NCBI GenBank assembly: GCA_934525735.1
Contig: CAKSZM010000005.1
Span: 1-55,889, forward strand
Direction: 5' to 3'
Length of the DNA: 55,889 bases
From: an uncultured Faecalibacterium sp.
Lineage (GTDB): Bacteria > Bacillota > Clostridia > Oscillospirales > Ruminococcaceae
The first letter of the stretch is position 1. Each line of letters opens with the position of its first letter. Below are positions 8,852 through 18,000 of this stretch, in pieces. The notes under the pieces were generated by a model. The model was not told the origin of the DNA, made no database searches, and saw only the letters and a list, made by a program, of their open reading frames with translations. Made by a program: the position numbers and the translations under genes.

Positions 8852-8910
8852 AAAACCGCCCTCCTCAAAAGTTTTTTCGTACCTCAAGCTTACCACATTT
8901 ACAGTTTCTG

Positions 8911-9510
8911 TCAACCGTATTTTGCGCCGTCCGGGCAGTAGAACTGCACATACTTCTGCCACCCGTCCTCACTGATGGCCTTGCGGTAGCAGTTTACCAG
9001 CGCATCCACGGCCTGCCGGTCGGCAAAAGTGCCTGCATCCGGGCAGGGCAGCACCAGAATACGGAACCACGCATCAAAGAGATGCTCGGTAAAGCCGGTG
9101 TCCCGCGCACCGCACCGGGCGTAAAAGCCCAGCCGCCGCACGGCCATGGCCTCGTCCTCCGCCTTTTCCGGCCACTCGGACTCGATGAGGATCGCCTTTG
9201 CGAACTTCTCGTGCTGCGGCAGCTCTGCCAGCAGCTTCGCCCCAAGACCCTTGCCCCGGTAGGCGGGCAGCACGGCAAAGTAATCCAGCAGGCTCATCCT
9301 GCTGCCCACCGGGCGCACCATGAGCAGGTATGCCGCCAGCTGCCCGCCGTCAAACACACCCCATGTATGGGCTACCCCTGCCGACTCACTGTCAAGGATC
9401 ATGATCAGGGGTTTCAGCTCACTGGGCGGGAAGTCCCGGCGCATCTCGCTGCAATAGACCCGCGTCAGCTCGTCCCGGTTCAGCTTGCGCCAGCTGTAGT
9501 GTTTTTCCAT
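8911..9510 (-). CDS. GNAT family N-acetyltransferase
   Basis: 199 residues. The acetyl-CoA-binding motif A is clear (DYFAVLPAYRGKGLGAKLLAEL, with RGKGLG). The N-terminal MEKHYSWRKLNRDELTRVYC and the FYARCGARDTGF segment are typical of a Firmicutes GNAT subfamily of unknown substrate. Ribosome site AAAGGAGC. Monocistronic between the lipoprotein gene and nagE. Confidence 0.82.
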   Translation of the reverse strand: MEKHYSWRKLNRDELTRVYCSEMRRDFPPSELKPLIMILDSESAGVAHTWGVFDGGQLAAYLLMVRPVGSRMSLLDYFAVLPAYRGKGLGAKLLAELPQHEKFAKAILIESEWPEKAEDEAMAVRRLGFYARCGARDTGFTEHLFDAWFRILVLPCPDAGTFADRQAVDALVNCYRKAISEDGWQKYVQFYCPDGAKYG

Positions 9511-9567
9511 AAAGGTGCTCCTTTTTGCAATCTTTTCTTCAGTATAGCATATCCTGCAGCGGAACGC

Positions 9568-9616
9568 AAAAAGCCGCCGGGAGCGGCAGGCTTCTGCCTT
9601 TCTCCCGGCGGCTTTT
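9568..9616 (-). terminator. Terminator of nagE
   Basis: An 11-bp perfect stem gccgccgggag / ctcccggcggc has a T run on the minus strand, just beyond the stop at 9672. Confidence 0.85.
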
Positions 9617-9671
9617 ATTCGGATGCGGGATCAACCAGTCTCCCGCATGGAGGTCTTTGCAGGATGCTGCG

Positions 9672-11138
9672 TTACAGCATCTTCTTCAGCTCGTCGTACA
9701 CGAACTGCACCTTGGTGCCGATGATCACCTGGCAAGCGTTCTTGCTGGGACGGATGACACCGGCAGCACCGGCAGCCTTGACAGCCTTCTCGTCAACCTT
9801 AGCGTTGTCGAGCACCTCAAAGCGCAGGCGGGTTGCGCAGTAGCCAACTTCCTTCACGTTCTCCTTGCCGCCGACAGCAGCCAGAACAGCAGAAGCGACT
9901 TCGGTGTAGTTGTTGTTGGCCAGAACGACCTTCTTCTCAGCCTCTTCGTCGTCATCCTCACGGCCGGGAGTCTTCAGGTCGAACTTGGTGATGGCGAAGT
10001 AGAACACGAAGTAGAACACCAGGAATGCTGCGATGCCCAGAGGAATGATCATCCAGGTCTTTGCAGCTGCCGGCAGAGATGCAGAGAACACCAGGTCGGT
10101 AGCGCCTGCAGAGAAGCAGAAGCCTGCACGGAAGCCGGAGTAGTAGGTGATGATGGTGAAGATGCCGTACAGAGCAGCGTAGACAATGTACAGCGGGAAG
10201 CACAGGAACATGAAGCCGAACTCGAACGGCTCGGTGACGCCGCAGACGAAGGCGCAGATAGCAGCGGACAGAACCAGGCCGATAGCAGCCTTCTTGTTCT
10301 TAGCGGTCTTGACCATAGCCAGAGCAGCACCGGCGATACCGAACATCATGCAGGGGAAGAAGCCGGACATGTACATACCAAGGCTCCAGCCCACATCAGC
10401 GGAAGTCTCGCCTGCCCAGAAGTGGCTCAGGTCGCCCAGGCCGATGGTGTCGAACCAGAACACGTTGTTCAGAGCGTGGTGCAGGCCGGTGGGGATCAGC
10501 AGACGGTTCAGGAAAGCGTAAATGCCGGCGCCGATGCCGCTCATGCCAGCGATGCCCTTGCCCAGAGCGACCAGCGCGCCAAAGATGACGGGCCAGACGA
10601 ACAGCAGAACCACGGACACCAGAATGGAGATCACGCCGGTAGCAATGGCAACGAAACGCTTGCCGGAGAAGAATGCCAGCCAGTCAGGCAGCTGGGTATT
10701 CTTGAACTTGTTGTAGCAGGCAGCACCCACAACAGCGGCCAGAATGCCGATGAAAGAGTTGCCGGCGACCTTCTGGAAGGCGATATAGGTAGCGGTGCCT
10801 TCTTCCAGATGACGGACCATGCCGACCACGCCGGGGTTCAGCAGCTGCTGCATCATCAGGAAGCTGACCAGACCGGCCAGACCTGCGGTACCATCGTTGT
10901 CAGCAAGGCCGACAGCAGCACCAATGGCGAACAGCCATGCCATGTTATCGATCAGAGCGCCGCCTGCCTTGACCAGCAGGAAGCCGACAGTGTATGCTGC
11001 GCCGGAAGTCGGTGCACCGGGAACACCCATAACGCCCGGAGCAAGGGCATAACCGAGACCCATCAGGATGCCGCAGATCGGCAGCACGGCGACGGGAAGC
11101 ATCAATGCTTTGCCCAGTTTCTGGAGATACTTCATCAT
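9672..11138 (-). CDS. nagE: PTS N-acetylglucosamine-type permease, EIIC-EIIB
   Basis: 488 residues. The N-terminal EIIC domain has about ten membrane segments, the LLIPTGLHHALNNVFWFDT block and GVTEPFEFGFMF, as in GlcNAc permeases. A charged linker (EDDDEEAEK) leads to a C-terminal EIIB with the phospho-cysteine motif CATRLRFEV. EIIA is absent and must come from elsewhere. It imports and phosphorylates an amino sugar, using phosphate relayed from enzyme I, a homologue of which lies at 26562-28169. The ATG at 11138 is chosen because GGAGG is 10 bases upstream, while the ATG at 11147 is too close. Glucose specificity cannot be fully excluded. Confidence 0.88.
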   Translation of the reverse strand: MMKYLQKLGKALMLPVAVLPICGILMGLGYALAPGVMGVPGAPTSGAAYTVGFLLVKAGGALIDNMAWLFAIGAAVGLADNDGTAGLAGLVSFLMMQQLLNPGVVGMVRHLEEGTATYIAFQKVAGNSFIGILAAVVGAACYNKFKNTQLPDWLAFFSGKRFVAIATGVISILVSVVLLFVWPVIFGALVALGKGIAGMSGIGAGIYAFLNRLLIPTGLHHALNNVFWFDTIGLGDLSHFWAGETSADVGWSLGMYMSGFFPCMMFGIAGAALAMVKTAKNKKAAIGLVLSAAICAFVCGVTEPFEFGFMFLCFPLYIVYAALYGIFTIITYYSGFRAGFCFSAGATDLVFSASLPAAAKTWMIIPLGIAAFLVFYFVFYFAITKFDLKTPGREDDDEEAEKKVVLANNNYTEVASAVLAAVGGKENVKEVGYCATRLRFEVLDNAKVDEKAVKAAGAAGVIRPSKNACQVIIGTKVQFVYDELKKML

Positions 11139-11456
11139 AAAGTACATTCCTCCTTAAAGAATGTTTGTGTTTACAGACGTCTCTGGTTGTCAGCCGTCCA
11201 TAATTCCGTAATAAAATATTAACATACTTTTGCAAAAAAAGAAAGTCCTTTTCCCTTTATTTCTATCAAATTGCTACAAAAGTCCTTATTTGATGATTTT
11301 GCCGTCAACAATTTTTGTTTTCCGCGCACAAAAGTCTGCTTTATGCTGAAAATTCCTTTCTTTTTATATCCATTTTGCCCAAACGCTTGCATCCCACCGC
11401 AGAATCGGGTACTATACTATTATATGGAAAGCTGAAAACCGAAGGAGGTTTCTTTT
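11139..11456. promoter_or_regulatory. Divergent control region nagE / prmA
   Basis: 318 bases without a gene. For prmA on the plus strand TTGCAT (11388-11393), a 17-base spacer and TACTAT form a good sigma-A promoter. For nagE on the minus strand a TTTGCA, 17 bases, TATTAC arrangement near 11214-11242 is plausible but weaker. The rest is AT-rich with no clear operator. Confidence 0.55.
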
Positions 11457-12371
11457 ATGGAATGGACCGATATCCGCCTGACCGTGGCCAAGGCCGACGC
11501 CGAAAACGCCGAAGCCGTTGCCACCATGATCGCCGAAGGCGGCATCTATATCGAGGATTACAGCGACATCGAGCAGGAAGTGGCTGAGATTGCCCACGTG
11601 GATCTGATCGAGCAGGAGCTGCTGGACAAGCCCCGCGATACCGTCATCATCCATATGTATCTGGAACCGGGCGCTTCCCCCGTGGAGACGCTGGCTCTCA
11701 TCGCCGCCCGCATGGAAGCCGCCGGCATCGCCTACACCGTGGAGACCGAGGGTGTGGAGCAGGAGGACTGGCAGAACGGCTGGCGCAAGTATTACCATCC
11801 CATGGAGATCGGCAAGCGTCTGGCGGTCGTTCCTTCCTGGCAGGAGTACGACACGGACCGCGTGAAGCTGATTCTGGATCCCGGCCTTGCCTTCGGCACC
11901 GGCGGCCACGAGACCACCAGCCTGTGCATGGAAGCGCTGGACGAGCGGGTACACGGCGGCGAGCGGGTGCTGGACATCGGCACCGGCAGCGGCATCCTTG
12001 CCATTGCAGCCCTCAAGCTGGGCGCTGCCGCGGCCGAGGGCGTGGACATCGACCCCGTGGCCGTGCGCACCGCCGGCGAGAACGCCGCCCTGAACGGCGT
12101 GCAGGACAAGCTGACCGTTCTGGTGGGCGACCTGTCCGACAAGGCCAGCGGCAAATACGACATCATCACCGCCAACATCGTGGCAAACGCCATCCTCAGC
12201 CTCGCCCCCGCCGTGCCCGGCCTGATGGCCGAGGGCGCCGCCTTCATCGCCAGCGGCATCATCGACAGCCGCAAGGACGAGGTCATTGCCGGGCTGGAAA
12301 AGGCCGGTCTCGCCGTCGTGGAAGTCAAGGAGAAGCGCGGCTGGGAGTGCATCGTCTGCAAGAAGGCGTAA
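11457..12371 (+). CDS. prmA: Ribosomal protein L11 methyltransferase PrmA
   Basis: 304 residues. The SAM-binding core is explicit: FGTGGHETTSLCMEAL, then VLDIGTGSGILAIAA (motif I) and ANIVANAI (NPPY-like). The N-terminal domain with DWQNGWRKYYHP is the PrmA substrate-recognition region. It trimethylates L11 on the ribosome. Ribosome site AAGGAGG 8 bases before ATG. It lies 23 bases before rsmE, a common Firmicutes pairing. Confidence 0.95.
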   Translation: MEWTDIRLTVAKADAENAEAVATMIAEGGIYIEDYSDIEQEVAEIAHVDLIEQELLDKPRDTVIIHMYLEPGASPVETLALIAARMEAAGIAYTVETEGVEQEDWQNGWRKYYHPMEIGKRLAVVPSWQEYDTDRVKLILDPGLAFGTGGHETTSLCMEALDERVHGGERVLDIGTGSGILAIAALKLGAAAAEGVDIDPVAVRTAGENAALNGVQDKLTVLVGDLSDKASGKYDIITANIVANAILSLAPAVPGLMAEGAAFIASGIIDSRKDEVIAGLEKAGLAVVEVKEKRGWECIVCKKA

Positions 12372-12394
12372 CAAGAGGCTTTTCAGGAGGAACT

Positions 12395-13138
12395 ATGCCG
12401 CACCGTTATTTTACCACAGAGATCTCCGACGGCACCGCCACCCTGCGTGGAGCGGATGCCCACCACCTGGCACGGGTGATGCGCGCCCGGCTGGGAGACA
12501 CTGTCATCTTATGCGACGGCAACGCCGTGGAATACACCGCCACCATCACCGGCTTCGGGGATGAGTGCGTAGAATTTTCGGTGGAGCCGGGCTATCCCAG
12601 CGCCGCCGAACCCAGCGTGGAAGTTACCCTGCTGGCGGGCTATCCCAAGCAGGACAAGCTGGAACAGATCATCAAGCACGGCGTGGAGCTGGGCGCGGCG
12701 CACATCGTGCCCTTCTTCAGCCGGTACTGCGTAGCTGCCCCCAAAAAGGAAGAGCAGAAGAATGAGCGCTACAACCGCATCGCGCTGGAAGCCGCCAAGC
12801 AGTGCGGCCGGGGCGTGCTGCCGGACGTGGCCCTGCCGCTGCCCAACTTCGGGGCTGTGTGCCGCGCCTTTGAGCAATATGACCTTGTGCTGTTCTGCTA
12901 CGAGTGCGGCGGTGCGCCCCTGCGGGAGCTTCTGGCCGCTGCAAAGCCTGCCGGCGGTCAGAAGTTGAAACTCGCCATTGTGACCGGTGCCGAGGGCGGC
13001 TTTGCCGCCGAGGAGGCCGAAATGGCCGCCAAGGCCGGGGCGAAGACGGTGGGCCTCGGCCCCCGCATCCTGCGGTGCGAGACCGCCCCGCTGGCGGTGC
13101 TTTCCGCCGTGATGACCCTGACCGGGAATCTGGAATAA
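12395..13138 (+). CDS. rsmE: 16S rRNA m3U1498 methyltransferase RsmE
   Basis: 247 residues. A PUA-like N-terminal domain (HRYFTT...HHLARVMRARLGD) is followed by a SPOUT knot domain with IVTGAEGGFAAEEAE and LGPRILRCETAPLAVLSAVM, the SAM-binding trefoil marks of RsmE. It methylates U1498 of 16S rRNA. Start from AGGAGG 4-5 bases upstream of the ATG. Second gene of the prmA operon, ended by a strong terminator. Confidence 0.95.
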   Translation: MPHRYFTTEISDGTATLRGADAHHLARVMRARLGDTVILCDGNAVEYTATITGFGDECVEFSVEPGYPSAAEPSVEVTLLAGYPKQDKLEQIIKHGVELGAAHIVPFFSRYCVAAPKKEEQKNERYNRIALEAAKQCGRGVLPDVALPLPNFGAVCRAFEQYDLVLFCYECGGAPLRELLAAAKPAGGQKLKLAIVTGAEGGFAAEEAEMAAKAGAKTVGLGPRILRCETAPLAVLSAVMTLTGNLE

Positions 13139-13153
13139 GCGATCCCATGATGC

Positions 13154-13194
13154 GCCGCCGTGCAAGTCCAGACTTGCACAGCGGCATTTTTTTT
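13154..13194 (+). terminator. Terminator of prmA-rsmE
   Basis: The stem gccgccgtgcaagtc / gacttgcacagcggc (one mismatch) is followed by eight T residues. It forms the left border of the 13-26 kb accessory locus. Confidence 0.92.
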
Positions 13195-13204
13195 GCACGG
13201 CAGC

Positions 13205-13232
13205 TTGAAAAAAACACGGATTTTGTTATAGT
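13205..13232 (+). promoter_or_regulatory. Promoter of the kinase-STAND operon
   Basis: TTGAAA (13205-13210), a 16-base spacer and TATAGT (13227-13232) sit directly after the rsmE terminator and 30 bases before the first start codon, leaving a short leader. Confidence 0.65.
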
Positions 13233-13262
13233 AGAATCACACTTAATTTGCGGAGGTGCTGC

Positions 13263-15023
13263 ATGATGGCGGATCCTTGGAAACCTCGGGACGATCACTC
13301 CAACGAAATCACAAACCGCAGCCTTGCGCTGCTTGATTCGGAACTGCTCGACCAAAAATTGGCGGCATTCCTGCAGAAAGCCGCCAACGGCGGAGCCTCT
13401 GCATCGGAGGCTTTCACCGATATTTTAAAAAAAGATCTGTACAAGTTCCGGCGGGAGTTCCGCTGCTCGACCCAGTTCGTGCTCATGCGGATCTTTTTTG
13501 CCCGCTACGGCGGGGACAACACCCCTGAAAACGGCTTTACGATCTCCGTCGGCGGAGAGCCGCTTACCTTCCGCAACATCACCAGCGATCATGCCGAGGA
13601 TCTCCACGGCCTTGTCGAGGAGCTGAAAAAATATCAGCTGCTGCTGCGGGACACCGCAAAGCGCAAGCTCTTTCTGGATCTGCAGGAGGTCCCGGATGCC
13701 GTCCGGAATGCCGAGCAGGAAAAACGCTGGAACCGCGCCTGCGAGCTGATCGACGAAGCGCTGGAATGCACCCTGACCGGGAACGGCACAGCGGAGCCGA
13801 AGCCCCGGAACGAAAAAGACCCGGTCATGCCCCGGCAGGATCTTCTGGAGCTGGGACACTATCTCGGTCTGTCTTTGGCCGAGATGAACGCATTTCTGCT
13901 TCGTTCTCTTGACTTTGAAGACGGGCTGTTCTACAGCTTTTCCGGCGATCTCATCGAAGCGTATGGTTTTCTGACGCAAAGCTCAGCACAAAAGGTCGCG
14001 CTGTTAAAAGAGGAGTACCTCGTTCAGTCGCAAGCCTACCTCAAAGGCCATCAGCCGTCCGGCAAACGGGACAGCGACATGACAAAGAGACTGGGAGCGA
14101 TGCTCCCCGCTCTTGTATCCAGATGGCCCGTCGAAAAACGCGACAGCTATTTTATGGCTACGCTGCTCAGCAATTCCTTCTGGCTGGACAAGCCGTCGCA
14201 GACCGCGCTTCGGATCTACCACAATCTGGCGAAAGCGGCATATGACATGATCTGTCAGATCGAGGCGATCGAAAAGGACCGGAAGCTGAGCATGGAAGCC
14301 AAGCAGTCGGCCGTCAAAGCGGTCCTGACCGGAGATCCCGGCAGGGAAAGCCCGCATATGGTCTACGAAAAGATCATGAACATCCTCCGTCGGGAGGATG
14401 ACGCCCTGGAATCTCTGGGCGAAGAGGAGCGGAAAGCGATCGCGGATAAGCTGATCTCTTTCCAGTCCCGCACGACCAGAACCACCGTGCACAGCCACGC
14501 AGGGACAGCAAACGCAGTCCGCACCGCTCTGGTCCCAAGCAGCATCCCGGACCGCATGAAATCCTGGTGCGCGATCCGTCTGGGACCGGATAAAAAATTG
14601 ACCATCACCTGGCGGTTCGGAAACGAAGGCCGCACCCGTGTGCAGGATCTCCTGCTGGGAAACTGCACGGCGAAAGACAAGGACGGCGTCTCCCGGATCT
14701 ACGGCGTCCAGAAAGAGGATATGCTCTCCCTGCTGTGGGCATTTTTCAATGTCTACTGGGCTTATCTCAGGCCGTTCTCTGCCGGCGAACGGCTCGATGA
14801 GTTCTGCAATGCCGCAGACGCCGTGCTTGCGGCAGCCCTTCTGCCGCGGTTTTATGTGCCGCACATCTTTGAACAGGCTCTGCTCCGGTCGATCCTGTAT
14901 TCTGCAGCGGTAACCGCCAACTCCAGGTACCAAAGCCCGCCTGCCATGCTGCAGTCGGTCCGGGAGACCACCGTGCGCACCCGCGAGCGGAAACCCAGAA
15001 AAGGGAGGGATGAAAATGACTGA
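13263..15023 (+). CDS. Unknown protein, partner of the kinase-STAND protein
   Basis: 586 residues, soluble, helical and charged, without signal peptide or membrane segment. I recognise no domain. A stretch near residues 190-250 (LLELGHYLGLSLAEMNAFLLRS followed by S.DLIEAYGF) resembles the helical module that follows XRE-type helix-turn-helix motifs in some Firmicutes proteins, but this is weak. The C-terminus is Arg/Lys-rich (RTRERKPRKGRDEND). GGAGG lies 6 bases before the ATG at 13263; a second ATG at 13266 is possible. Its last 8 bases overlap the kinase gene, so the two are coupled and probably act together, as regulator, substrate or adaptor. Confidence 0.75.
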   Translation: MMADPWKPRDDHSNEITNRSLALLDSELLDQKLAAFLQKAANGGASASEAFTDILKKDLYKFRREFRCSTQFVLMRIFFARYGGDNTPENGFTISVGGEPLTFRNITSDHAEDLHGLVEELKKYQLLLRDTAKRKLFLDLQEVPDAVRNAEQEKRWNRACELIDEALECTLTGNGTAEPKPRNEKDPVMPRQDLLELGHYLGLSLAEMNAFLLRSLDFEDGLFYSFSGDLIEAYGFLTQSSAQKVALLKEEYLVQSQAYLKGHQPSGKRDSDMTKRLGAMLPALVSRWPVEKRDSYFMATLLSNSFWLDKPSQTALRIYHNLAKAAYDMICQIEAIEKDRKLSMEAKQSAVKAVLTGDPGRESPHMVYEKIMNILRREDDALESLGEEERKAIADKLISFQSRTTRTTVHSHAGTANAVRTALVPSSIPDRMKSWCAIRLGPDKKLTITWRFGNEGRTRVQDLLLGNCTAKDKDGVSRIYGVQKEDMLSLLWAFFNVYWAYLRPFSAGERLDEFCNAADAVLAAALLPRFYVPHIFEQALLRSILYSAAVTANSRYQSPPAMLQSVRETTVRTRERKPRKGRDEND

Positions 15024-18000
15024 CTCCGCCCGGCAGGATGCCCGCACCGCATGGCTTCTCCGCGAAGGCGACCAGCTCATTACCGCCGGCGGCGACCGGT
15101 ATACGATCCTGGACGGCGCTCCCGGTCTGGGCGGAAGCGGCGTAGTTTACCCGGCCCGGAAAAACGACGATGTTCTTCTGTACGCGGTCAAAGAGTGTTT
15201 TCCTTCCGGCGACGGTCTTTTTTGTTGGGAGCGCCGGAACGGCGTGATCCGTCCGGCAGCTGCTTTTCCCGGCATGGAGAACGATCTGCAAATGCTCCTG
15301 CCGCAGCTCCGCGCTTCTTATGAGCAGGAGAAAACGGTCAGTCAGGAGATCAGCAACCGCACGAACCGCGTTGTGGAGGTCCGCGACCGTCTTGCGGTCC
15401 GCGAAGTCATCACAAACGGGCAGACGTACAGTGTGGAACGCGGAGACTTTGCACCGGAGGAGCCGCTTTATCTGCTCATGCAGTACCAGACCGGCCGGAA
15501 CGGTTCGGCCGGCCGCGGCATGTTCCTGCCCGAATTGCTGGATGAGATCGCAAAAAAGCCCTGTTCCGGGTTTCCTCTGCGCACCGGCGGCCGGCCGTCG
15601 CCTCTGACCGCAGTACGCATCCTGCGGGAAGTGCTGCTGGCGCTGCAGGCAGTCCACGCGGCGGGCTATCTCTATGGGGACATCCAGCCGGGCAATCTTC
15701 TGTTTCTCGGTCAGGATCTGGAGCACGGCGAGATCGGGCATTGCTGTCTGCCGGATCTCGGCTGTGCCCGGAAGCTGGAGCCGGACGGTCAGACAGCACC
15801 GGTCGGGGACGGTCCGCTTTTTACCACCAGCGGCTATACCCCGCCCGAGATGCTGAACATCGGGCAGGCGCAGCCCCAGGATCTTCGCAGTCTGCGGCTG
15901 ACCCCCGCGGCCGACATTTATTCTGCCGGCCGGCTGCTGCACCTTCTGCTTACCGGGCGTTCCTACAAAGGCAGCCTTGAGCAGCACTTTTACCGTTTTC
16001 CCATGGCAAGGCAGCTTTCGCCCGCAGAGGTCCGCTGCACGCCGGACTGCTTCCGGCGGCTGGAAAAGCTGACGGAACGCATGGTCGCAACCGACCGAGC
16101 CGGCCGCGCCCAGACCGCAGAGGAAGTCTTGTACGGTGACGGCGGCCTCGATGCGCTCTGCAGCCTGCTGGCCCCTCCGCCGTGGCAGGTGACCCTTGCG
16201 GTGCCCATGTGGGACAGCAAAAAAGTCTTTGGGCGCGAAGAAGATCTGGAAGCCGTCGGCCGGATGCTGCAGGCTCCGGATGCATATAAGCCGCTCTTCC
16301 TGACCGGTTTTTACGGCATGGGCAAATCCACTCTGGCGGTCCGGTTTGCGCAGGGATGGAAACAGAACTATCCGGATGCGCAGGTGTTCTGGGTGCGCTT
16401 TCCCCAGCAGGGCGGCCTTCCGGTCCTGCTGGGAGAGACGATGGCGCAGGCGATCTCAACCGTTCAGACCCGCGACTCCGCCGGCTGCCGGCTGCCGCAG
16501 AAAACGCTCTGCGACGATGTGCTGGAGCAGCTTGGCCAAAATCTCCGCAGGGATGATCTGATCGTCATCGACAATGCGGACAGCGAAACCCTTACCCTGA
16601 CAGAGCTTTTGTACGGCACCGAGGACGAGCGGGATGCCGCGCAATGGAAGGAAGATCTTTATCCCAGACTGTGCAGCCTGCCCGCCCACATCCTGATGAC
16701 CACCCGGATGGCCGTGCAGAAGGAGAAGAGCTTTTATCACTATCCTGTAAAGCCGCTGTCTCTGTCCGCGCTGCGGGCCATGATGCGGAGCTATTATCCA
16801 GCGCCCTGTTCCGACAAGGTGCTGGATGACCTGATCACGCTGGTGGAATCTCACACCATGACCGTGGGCATGATCGCCCGCACCATGCAGGACAGCGGTA
16901 TCGCACCGGAGGAGATGCTGGAAAAACTCCGCCAACCCGGCGGCTACGATGACGAAGCTTTTGTCCGGATCCCGGGCGAGCAGCCGGGAGAAGGCGAGCG
17001 CCGCAGAAAGATCGAGGGTCATTTGCTGCGGCTCTTCCAGATCCAGAACCTTCCCCAAAAAGAGCAAGCCATCCTGCGGGATGCCCTGCTGATCGGTGAC
17101 AGCGGGATGCCCCGCGGCCTGTTCTGGAAGCTCAGCCCCGAGATCCGGAAGGGCAGCGACAAGGACGCCTACCAGCATCTTGTTGCCCTGGGCTATATCA
17201 GCGAGAGCCTGCAGGCACCGGCCGATGAACCGCTGCTGCACATCCACGCGCTGGTCCGGGTCGTGGGACGGAAAAAGGTTCCCCCGACGGAAGAGGAGAT
17301 CGAAGCGTTTCTGAGCGGTGTTCGGAACAATCGGTCGATGAAAGCGGATTCTGATGATTCCTTGTGGCCTTCTTTTTACTCAATGGAGGTCAAGCTTTTG
17401 TCTGTAGCGGAGTCCTACCAGATGGCATGGTCCTTTTCTCCACAAAATACCTATTTGTCCTTTAAGCGAGCTGTCGATGCGCTTGACTGGTATGATCATT
17501 CTCATCTGGCAAAACGGAATCGGGAATTTTCAGAAAAAGCACTCGTCCGCGGGGTCACCCTTCAGGATCTGAAAGAAAAGACACAGCCGCCTTTTTATGC
17601 CAGATCGTATATAGCAGTCTTCATGGATGCATGGCGTTTCTACTGCAAAAACCGCAGTCTTGCCATAAAGCCCGACGAAACAGGTTTTGCCCTGGAAGTA
17701 TACTCCAAATTCTTCGATTGGATGCATTTCAAGCGGCTGACAGATCTTGCACAGCTGGCTGCCGGTGCAGAGCCGATTTCTGTGCTCGTGAATGCCTGCC
17801 TGCAGCGTGATACCGCTCACCAAATCGTTTCCATCACAGAGAGTGATGAAGCCGACTGGCTCCGGCAGAAGGCAGAGCTTGGCAAACTGGTAGTCGGCCT
17901 GTATGAGCAAGAGGGTCTTCCGCCCACTTCAGAGATCGTGAGCATTCATGATACCCTGTGCGACATTCTCGAAGAAATCAATGACCCCTGTTTGAAAGAG

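Noticed and set aside
9525..11222. Open frame of 565 codons opposite nagE
   Set aside because: Antisense shadow of the PTS permease with low-complexity composition.
11380..11400. Possible cre site near prmA (CAAACGCTTGCA)
   Set aside because: Several fixed positions of the consensus fail; the TTGCAT is better explained as the prmA -35.
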